DNA of 39,018 nt, taken from the NCBI GenBank assembly GCA_016936495.1, contig JAFGXT010000352.1, positions 1 to 39,018 on the forward strand, written 5' to 3'. Positions within the stretch are counted from its first letter, which is position 1. The number at the start of each line of letters is the position of its first letter. The position numbers and the translations under genes are program-made. Positions 33,338 to 39,018 of the stretch are shown here, piece after piece. This DNA comes from Victivallales bacterium (GTDB lineage: Bacteria; Verrucomicrobiota; Lentisphaeria; Victivallales; SZUA-371). The notes under the pieces are model-generated. The model did no database searches. It was not told the DNA's origin and saw only the letters and a list, made by a program, of their open reading frames with translations.

Positions 33338-33366
33338 TTGAATTATACACGATTATGCCGGATAAT
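33338..33366 (+). promoter_or_regulatory. Promoter of the aminotransferase operon
   Basis: TTGAAT (33338-33343) and GATAAT (33361-33366) are 17 bases apart, giving a leader of about 60 bases before the ATG at 33433. The -10 lies inside a longer in-frame open stretch, which argues against any start near 33355. Confidence 0.7.
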
Positions 33367-33432
33367 AAAAGTATATTAAAATTTAATTTTACTAAATTTC
33401 ACAAAAGAGAAAAACAAAAAGGAGACTTAGAA

Positions 33433-34692
33433 ATGTCAGAACTTGCAATCAACGGCGGCGAAAAAGTGTACAATGGAACATTTCCAACATGGCCTTCATT
33501 TGAAGAATCCACTATTCAGAAGGCGATGGAACCTTTAAGAAATGGAAGAGTGAATTACTGGACTGGTCCAATCGGTCAGAAATTTGAAAAGAAGTGGGCA
33601 GAGTGGAATGGTGTTTCACATGCAATCAGCGTTACAAATGGAACTGCTGCTCTTCATACAGCACTTGCAGCAATGGATATTGGCCCAGGGGATGAAGTTA
33701 TCTGTCCATCGTACTCTTTTATTGCTTCTTCATTTTGTATTATGCAGGCAGGGGCTCTTCCAGTCTTTGCCGATGTTACAGAAGACCACACCATTGCCCC
33801 CAGGGATATCGAAACGAAAATAACAGAACGCACCAAGGCAATTATTGTTGTTCATCTGTATGGTATTGTCGCGGACATGGATCCTATTCTGGAAATCGCT
33901 AAAAAGTACAACCTTAAAGTTGTTGAAGACTGCGCACAATGTTTTGGTGGTGTATATAAAGGTAAAAAAGCCGGCACTATTGGAGACGCAGGTTGCTTTA
34001 GCTTTTGTCAGAGCAAGCACTTCACTACTGGAGGCGAGGGCGGTATGGTTGTAACAAATGATGAGGATCTTGCATGGGAGTGCCGTTCATTTCGTGATCA
34101 CGGGTATGATGTGAAAGAACGTTTGAATTTGCTGGAGATGGAAGGCAAACTAATGTACATCCACAAACGCGTAGGGTTTAATTTCCGTATGACCGAGATG
34201 CAGTCTCAAATTGGAATCTGCGAACTTGAGCGTTTCGACAACTGGAATTTAAAAAACCGCCTGCGCAATGGAAAAAAACTTGTAGCAGCTCTGAAGGATC
34301 ATCCGCTTGTGATGCATGCTCCTGTAGACACAGAAGAGCGGCAGAATGCATATTGGTGGGCTCCGTTTGTTATAGATGTTGATAAGCTGACTTGTGATGT
34401 CAAAACCTTTATCAAGGCAGTTGGAGAAGAAGGTGTTCCCGTATATAGTGTTCTCTGGCCTGAAATGTATAAAGAGAAAGCATACGTGGAACGAAATGGT
34501 TTTGGAGAAGCCAACTATCCCTTTGAAGATCCTAAAGCACGTAAAATCGACTATGCTGATATCAGCTGCAAAAAGGCAAAGTGGATGACTGATAGAACAA
34601 TCTCTTTCTTTACTCATCCGGTATATAACGAAGAGCACATTGATGCTTGTATTGCGGCCTTCAATAAAGTAGCCGACTACTATATGAAATAA
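33433..34692 (+). CDS. DegT/DnrJ/EryC1 aminotransferase (inosose/keto-sugar type)
   Basis: 419 residues from the ATG at 33433; GGAG at 33421-33424 is eight bases upstream. The PLP site shows VEDCAQCFGG (D167) and the Schiff-base lysine K195 in FCQSKHFTTGGEGG, followed by the family CRSFRDHGYD block. The opening LAINGGEKV and the QSKHFTTGEGG pattern place it nearer the scyllo-inosose and AHBA-synthase-like branch than the WbpE branch seen at 11.6 kb. It exchanges an amino group between glutamate (or glutamine) and a keto sugar or cyclitol ketone; in the reverse direction it would deaminate an amino compound. It starts an operon with an oxidoreductase and a ceramidase-like hydrolase. Confidence 0.9.
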   Translation: MSELAINGGEKVYNGTFPTWPSFEESTIQKAMEPLRNGRVNYWTGPIGQKFEKKWAEWNGVSHAISVTNGTAALHTALAAMDIGPGDEVICPSYSFIASSFCIMQAGALPVFADVTEDHTIAPRDIETKITERTKAIIVVHLYGIVADMDPILEIAKKYNLKVVEDCAQCFGGVYKGKKAGTIGDAGCFSFCQSKHFTTGGEGGMVVTNDEDLAWECRSFRDHGYDVKERLNLLEMEGKLMYIHKRVGFNFRMTEMQSQIGICELERFDNWNLKNRLRNGKKLVAALKDHPLVMHAPVDTEERQNAYWWAPFVIDVDKLTCDVKTFIKAVGEEGVPVYSVLWPEMYKEKAYVERNGFGEANYPFEDPKARKIDYADISCKKAKWMTDRTISFFTHPVYNEEHIDACIAAFNKVADYYMK

Positions 34693-34706
34693 GGATTCGG
34701 AAGCTT

Positions 34707-35777
34707 ATGGATAAAATCAAATATGCTTTAATCGGATTTGGCGGCATAGCCGAAAACCGTATAGCAAAAGAAGGTTTTGCCTGCGACAAGGGGCGTTTCG
34801 CCCCTCTTCCCGGAGCAAGGCTTGTAGGCGCTACTGACCTTAATCCGCTTAGAGCAAAAGCTGTAGAAGCATTAGGTCTTAAGTGGTATGAGTCTACCGA
34901 TGAGATTATTAATTCAAACGAGATAGACGCGGTATTTATTGCTACAAACAACACCAGCCATGCTGGAATTGCCCAAAAAGCTATTAATGCAGGTAAGCAC
35001 GTGTTGGTTGAAAAGCCTATGGCAACCACTATTGAAGATGCTTCTTTGATGGTAGAACTGGCAAGGACGAAAAAAGTAAGTTTAATGGTTGACCACATGA
35101 TGACCGGCAACAGCTGGAACATTAAGGCAAGTGAGATGATTAGTGCGGGTAAACTGGGTGATGTCAATGATGCTTGCTTTCATATGGAGTTCAGCTACGG
35201 CTCGGCTCCGGAGGAGGCTGCAACATGGCGCTGCTCCAATCCTGAAGAACTTGGTGGTCCTGTAGGAGATGTAGCCAGCCATTGTTTTTATATGGCTGAA
35301 TTTGTCCTTGACAGCAAAATAGAAGAAGTTGCCTGTGTATATTACCCGAAAACTATGGATATGGTGGTGGAGGACGGTGCTTATATAAAATATAAGATGT
35401 CTAACGGAATGACCGGCAGTATAAAAGTTGGATTTAATGAGCCTCGTGGCGGACTTGGTGGAACTCTGTCAAATCTGGGATTTGAAGTTTACGGTTCAGA
35501 AGCCACATTGCGTTCTTATGGGACCATGTTTCAGCTCTCCGGTCATCCGGGAGAGCCGATAAAAATGCGGCTGGAAATCGATAACTACAGCGAAAACAAA
35601 GAAGTTAAGATCGCCACCGATGATATTGAGAACATCTACCAACATGTAATCAATGCACATGCAAGAACGATTATTGACAATTATCCTTCCGACGGTTATG
35701 ATGCATTACATAATCTGAAGCTGATCTATGCGGCGCATAATTCGGCACGGAATGGCGGGAAAACAATAAAAATATAG
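34707..35777 (+). CDS. Gfo/Idh/MocA family oxidoreductase
   Basis: 356 residues. The NAD(P) motif is YALIGFGGIAENRIAKEGF, with a short insertion before GARLVGATDLNP, and the catalytic region is HVLVEKPMATTIEDA, with EKP lysine near residue 98. GGPVGDVASHCFYM (with a histidine in the substrate pocket) belongs to the C-terminal domain. It begins 14 bases after the aminotransferase stop, with AAGGA overlapping that stop. A DegT enzyme followed by a Gfo/Idh/MocA dehydrogenase is the usual pairing for making or breaking amino sugars and aminocyclitols: the dehydrogenase provides or removes the keto group. Substrate and direction unknown. Confidence 0.9.
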   Translation: MDKIKYALIGFGGIAENRIAKEGFACDKGRFAPLPGARLVGATDLNPLRAKAVEALGLKWYESTDEIINSNEIDAVFIATNNTSHAGIAQKAINAGKHVLVEKPMATTIEDASLMVELARTKKVSLMVDHMMTGNSWNIKASEMISAGKLGDVNDACFHMEFSYGSAPEEAATWRCSNPEELGGPVGDVASHCFYMAEFVLDSKIEEVACVYYPKTMDMVVEDGAYIKYKMSNGMTGSIKVGFNEPRGGLGGTLSNLGFEVYGSEATLRSYGTMFQLSGHPGEPIKMRLEIDNYSENKEVKIATDDIENIYQHVINAHARTIIDNYPSDGYDALHNLKLIYAAHNSARNGGKTIKI

Positions 35778-35785
35778 GTAGTGAA

Positions 35786-37138
35786 ATGAGTAACAGCAGT
35801 GTCGTTTATGGAACTGGCCGAAGATGTATAAATCCTAAAGTGCCATCTAATCTGGCAGGATATTTTAACATCAGGATGTGGGACAATGTACTTGACGATA
35901 TCTATGTACATGCTCTTGTGATAAAGCAGAACGGAGTTGCTTCCGCAATAGTATACTTTGACTTGCTCAATATCAACTCTAAACTTTCTGATAGAATTTA
36001 TGAGTTAGTTGAAAAAACAAAGATTCTGAGCAAGGAAAATGTAATTATATGTGCCAGTCACACCCACACTGCACCGGCAATCAATGAAGATTGGAGTTCT
36101 AATCCGGAATATTATTTTTTTGTTGTAACGAAAGCAATAGAAGCGATAACGGATGCGTGTTTAAGTATGCACGCAGGCGAGCTTTGCTTTGGCGGAACTT
36201 CTCTCGAAGGGCTTGCCTTTAATAGACGTTACTGGATGAAAAATGGTACTGTTGTTACCAACCCCGGGAAAATGAATCCCGATATAGAAAAAACCGAAGG
36301 TCCGGTCGATTGTTCAATACCGATGATGGGAATAAAGCAGAATGGAAAATTAAAAGTCCTTATTGCCAATATATCAAATCATGGGGACACAATTGGAGGC
36401 ACTGCTATATCTTCAGACTGGATGGGAATATGCCGTTCTATGCTTGAAGATGAAATGGGATCGGGTTCTATGTTCTTTCCGTTGATAGCGCCATCAGGAA
36501 ATATCAATCATTTTGATGTAACAACTCCGAAAAAACAATATTCTTACGATGAGGCAACAAGGATAGGCAAAACATATGCTTATGCTATTTCAGAGGCAAT
36601 AAAGGATCTGAAAAATGAAGATGTGTCCCTCTCTGTCGCCAATAACATAGTAAGAGTTAAACCAAGAGAAGTCGATAATGTTGAACTTGAAGAAGCCAAA
36701 AAAGTGGTAGAAAAATATTCTAAGTTAAATGTTAATGACTCAGGAACAGATGTTACTGCGGAGGATTTTGCCAATAACAGCCCTGTCGTATTAAAACTTT
36801 TTGCAGACGCGGTGATAAAGCGAGCACAGGATAATGTGGAACGTGAATTCAACCTGGTATGTATTGACTTTGGACCGTTATGTATCATTTCTCTGCCATC
36901 AGAAATATTTGTTGAAATTGGTATTGAAATAAGAACCAATATCTTTCCCGAGAAAGTTGTAATGATTGCAACCCATTCAAGTACAGGGGCTAGGCATGTT
37001 AGCAATGGTTATGTACCAAATGAATTCAATTTTGGACGCGGTGGCTATGAGACAAGTTACCGGGCTGCTCCATATGAAATCGCAACCTCTAATAAACTTG
37101 TGGATGGCATCCGAGTATTGAAATCAAGGCTGAAATAA
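35786..37138 (+). CDS. Neutral/alkaline ceramidase-like hydrolase
   Basis: 450 residues matching the N-terminal domain of the neutral/alkaline non-lysosomal ceramidase family. Visible blocks: RRCINPKVPSNLAGY, the zinc-binding ICASHTHTAPA (89-98), SNHGDTIGG with a histidine ligand, SDWMG, and the late SLPSEIFVEIGIEIR and THSSTGARHVSNGYVPN. It has no signal peptide, unlike secreted ceramidases, so it probably cuts an amide of a small cytoplasmic substrate. An N-acylated amino sugar or cyclitol would suit the neighbouring aminotransferase and oxidoreductase genes (inference). It begins eight bases after the oxidoreductase stop and ends the operon. Confidence 0.87.
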   Translation: MSNSSVVYGTGRRCINPKVPSNLAGYFNIRMWDNVLDDIYVHALVIKQNGVASAIVYFDLLNINSKLSDRIYELVEKTKILSKENVIICASHTHTAPAINEDWSSNPEYYFFVVTKAIEAITDACLSMHAGELCFGGTSLEGLAFNRRYWMKNGTVVTNPGKMNPDIEKTEGPVDCSIPMMGIKQNGKLKVLIANISNHGDTIGGTAISSDWMGICRSMLEDEMGSGSMFFPLIAPSGNINHFDVTTPKKQYSYDEATRIGKTYAYAISEAIKDLKNEDVSLSVANNIVRVKPREVDNVELEEAKKVVEKYSKLNVNDSGTDVTAEDFANNSPVVLKLFADAVIKRAQDNVEREFNLVCIDFGPLCIISLPSEIFVEIGIEIRTNIFPEKVVMIATHSSTGARHVSNGYVPNEFNFGRGGYETSYRAAPYEIATSNKLVDGIRVLKSRLK

Positions 37139-37173
37139 AACGGTATTATGATAAAATGTAGTACATTAAAGTA

Positions 37174-37205
37174 GCAACGAGAACGGTTTGAAATCTTCTC
37201 GTTGC
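37174..37205. terminator. Perfect ten-base hairpin after the ceramidase-like gene
   Basis: GCAACGAGAA (37174-37183) and TTCTCGTTGC (37196-37205) with a 12-base loop, 35 bases after the stop. No T tract follows on either strand, so it may be a factor-aided terminator or an end structure of a lost mobile element instead of an intrinsic terminator. Confidence 0.45.
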
Positions 37206-37335
37206 AGATGCCCTTGAGCTTTTGATTGACGATGTAGTCCTTTCTGGTCTTTTCACAAAAGACGGTTATCTGCTCATATACGTAAACATCCCCGTCCGGA
37301 CGCTGTTTACGACATTCGCCGATATGATTTTTCAG
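37196..37335 (-). pseudogene. N-terminal relic of a transposase
   Basis: The minus strand is open from 37335 and reads QRPDGDVYVYEQITVF, then a Lys-rich stretch and IVNQKLKG. This is like the N-terminus of IS1634/IS4-type transposases (PNGxxYVYExxxYxDKxxK followed by xKxLGK). There is no proper start (a TAA is directly upstream), and the match ends at the ten-base hairpin, after which the frame runs antisense into the ceramidase-like gene. An ATG in a shifted frame (at about 37351) may be the original start, implying a frameshift. The rest of the transposase is absent. Confidence 0.5.
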
Positions 37336-37645
37336 TTATTGGTTTTTGCATGCTCAACCCCATGATTTACGATTAAAACAATATATTGTAAATTCATTAA
37401 TTCTCAAGTTTATTTTTTTACCGCTCCAAGGAATGAGGCATTACCGGAAAAACCGTATTTTTTACTGTTTTTTTTATAAATCACTTGCTTTTATGATAAA
37501 CGTATACTAATATCATTATATAGACAATAATAGGATGCCCTTTTCTATCAGAATACAACCATATGGTTCATCTGATCTTTTATATTTTCCCGTCGTTTTT
37601 TGCTGGAGTTAGTATTATATAAAAACAACAAAATGGAGAAAAAGA
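37336..37645. other. AT-rich interval before the last gene
   Basis: About 310 bases with no gene. It contains T runs (37456-37476) and TATACT at 37503-37508 with no good -35 at the proper distance. GGAG at 37635-37638 belongs to the next gene. Confidence 0.4.
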
Positions 37646-38968
37646 ATGGGCGTGACGAAAAGAGAATTGTCGTGGAAAAATGGGGCATTGTACTTTTTTG
37701 CTTTGTTTTTTATCGCAAGCTTGTCAGGATTTGCAGATGCTGGTGGAGATTGGAGTACATTATTCTCCCCGTCAGGAATAGTACCTAACCTGTCATCATC
37801 AACCAGAACAAATAATGTTACATTTCCCGAAATAAGACTTAGAAGAAAAAATCTTCTTGTAATTGGCGCGCAGTCAGGGTCAGATATAAATGTAATCCTA
37901 AGCCATAAACAAATTAGCACCTATACAAATGATGGAACCTGGGAACTGCGCAAAGCTGACATGACTTATATCGACCACGGTGACCTGGAACTTGGAGGTA
38001 CTGAAACAATTAGCTATACTCCTGTTGACGATGAAGTGGTATATTTGTGTGTTGATATGGGTAGTAATGCATTTGTAGTTCAGTCCAGTAGCGCCCCCAT
38101 TGGAATAGTGGCAAGTAAAGAAGCAACTTTAATTGATAACTCAGGAAGAGAATTGTTCATTAACATACCTTCAACATGGAAAAAAGTATCATTGACAGCG
38201 TATGCTAATAACGTAAATGAAAATGTTAAAATTGAACTATATGACCCGAATAACACAATAATTGCTCAAGGTCAAACAGATGCAAGTAATCAGGAAGTTG
38301 TAATCTCATCAGGTGAAACGGAAGATTATTCGGGAATGGTCTTGACGCTTAAAATATTACCTCCAACAAATGGTGGATACCTGGATGATTATAAAATTAA
38401 ACTCAATGGTCATATTCCACCTGTCCTGACTTTTGTCGATCAGGATAAATTTACTTTTTCGCATTTTGGTTCCGGGAAAAAGCTTGCTGTGGTAGTGGAT
38501 AAAGTCCTTGCTGCCTCCAATTCATACGATGTGGAAGATTGGATGGTTCAGGAATTTTTTGAGGCTGGATTTGATATTTATTTAGCACGTGAGTTCTCTA
38601 ATAAACTTAAACCTCCCAAAACAGACTTGGAGCAGCTTGAGGAACTGGCTGACTGGTGTGAAGCCAAAAAGATGAAAACACTGATGTGGATGAGGGCTAC
38701 CTTGAAAACTGAATTAACAGAGCCAGATTCTGCTGGTAAAAGGTATTTGCCTGGTACGAATGAAATTAGTATATGGAGTCCTAATTCCCAGCAACTATGG
38801 GACTATCTTGAAGAGAATATTATAGACTACGCTACTCTTAGTAAAACCTCCCCGGGGCTTCTAGGAGTATTTCTTGATTTTGAAGATTATTCTCCGGAAA
38901 AACACAGTGCACCTACAATAACAACTTACTATGTGCGCTTCTCCCCGAAAGCTGGACAACTTGAATAG
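37646..38968 (+). pseudogene. Secreted TIM-barrel carbohydrate-active protein, 3' truncated by an IS
   Basis: 440 codons from the ATG at 37646 (GGAG seven bases upstream). A signal peptide with a charged start and hydrophobic core (about 11-31, ending FADA) is followed by beta-sandwich segments (about 35-270). From about 285 the sequence turns into the start of a barrel (KLAVVVDKVLAASNSY, FDIYLAREFSNK, MKTLMWMRATLKTE, LLGVFLDFEDYSPEK), which in related large proteins continues for a few hundred residues. Here it stops abruptly; the last dozen codons (VRFSPKAGQLE) coincide with an IS3-like end. True gene sequence therefore probably ends near 38931. It may have been a glycan-degrading enzyme. 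Confidence 0.7.
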
Positions 38969-39018
38969 GTGTAAAAGGCTCCTAAATTAACAGAAACAGA
39001 AAATTAAAAAATGGAGTC
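38932..39018 (+). mobile_element. Left end of a putative IS3-family element
   Basis: From the TG at 38932 the sequence TGTGCGCTTCTCCCCGAAAG and the following CTGGACA, then TTGAATAGG, has the look of an IS3-family (IS150-like) terminal repeat, in which TG, a CCCC block and TGGACA are spaced this way. A leader and a ribosome-site-like TGGAG (39012-39016) follow, suggesting that orfA starts just beyond the edge. No transposase or right end can be seen. Confidence 0.5.

Noticed and set aside
33355-33432. N-terminal extension of the second DegT gene by 26 codons
   Set aside because: The -10 GATAAT lies inside it, the encoded residues are non-conserved, and GGAG is placed correctly for the ATG at 33433.
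37380-37415. Fourth copy of the 35-bp AraC-type element
   Set aside because: Only the ATTGTAAATTC end matches; the other half-site and a correctly spaced promoter are absent.
37485-37508. Promoter of the last gene (TTGCTT and TATACT)
   Set aside because: The two boxes are only 12 bases apart.
1-39018. CRISPR arrays, tRNA or rRNA genes, prophage or plasmid origin
   Set aside because: No regularly spaced direct repeats, no cloverleaf or rRNA-like stretches, and no phage or replication genes were seen in reading the intergenic regions.

Overview
The window reads as chromosomal DNA of a Gram-negative member of the PVC group, most likely Lentisphaerae/Victivallales. The main pointers are a pseudopilin with a [11 protein letters not shown]-type N-terminus and an H-X9-DG motif, a GntR-headed regulator with a LacI-type ligand domain beside a CBM9/TIM-barrel secreted enzyme, a very large sodium:solute symporter, and repeated Gfo/Idh/MocA and DegT genes. 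This assignment rests on family recognition, not on a search.

Layout. (1) 0.3-5.8 kb, minus strand: an RpiR/SIS regulator, a phosphomannose-isomerase-like protein with a long N-terminal extension, an unrecognised 625-residue protein and a ROK kinase form one operon. A near-consensus promoter overlapping a palindrome lies in front. (2) 6.1-9.4 kb, plus strand, divergent from the regulator: two abutting Gfo/Idh/MocA oxidoreductases and a CE15-like esterase without a signal peptide. Together (1) and (2) look like a carbohydrate-acid or sugar catabolic locus. (3) 9.4-18.8 kb: mostly housekeeping and envelope genes (RadC, an RlmD-like rRNA methyltransferase, a sugar aminotransferase, an MsbA-like ABC exporter, MurC) followed by small proteins (VOC, an exported protein, a two-TM protein, a LURP-one-related protein).

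(4) At about 18.85-19.14 kb there is a non-coding interval with a possible gene remnant. From here on the DNA is visibly AT-richer. (5) 19.1-24.4 kb, minus strand: GntR/LacI-type regulator, pseudopilin, CBM9/TIM-barrel protein and LamG protein in one operon, a typical lineage-specific polysaccharide module. (6) 24.7-37.1 kb: a minus-strand operon CutC / AAC(3)-family acetyltransferase / large NAD-glutamate dehydrogenase, a sodium:solute symporter, an AraC regulator, and a divergent operon DegT aminotransferase / Gfo-Idh-MocA oxidoreductase / ceramidase-like hydrolase. (7) 37.1-39.0 kb: a transposase relic, a perfect hairpin, and a secreted TIM-barrel gene that appears to be cut by the left end of an IS3-like element running off the window.

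The most notable result is in region 6. Three promoters there (cutC operon, symporter, aminotransferase operon) each carry the same 35-bp element directly upstream of the -35 box, in the same orientation relative to the promoter. Each contains a direct repeat of an ACAAT-like half-site spaced 21 bp. This is the architecture of AraC-family activator sites, and an AraC gene sits in the middle. It ties three separate transcription units into one regulon. A consistent, unproven reading is uptake and catabolism of an amino sugar or aminocyclitol, in which the aminotransferase passes the amino group to 2-oxoglutarate and the glutamate dehydrogenase releases it as ammonium.
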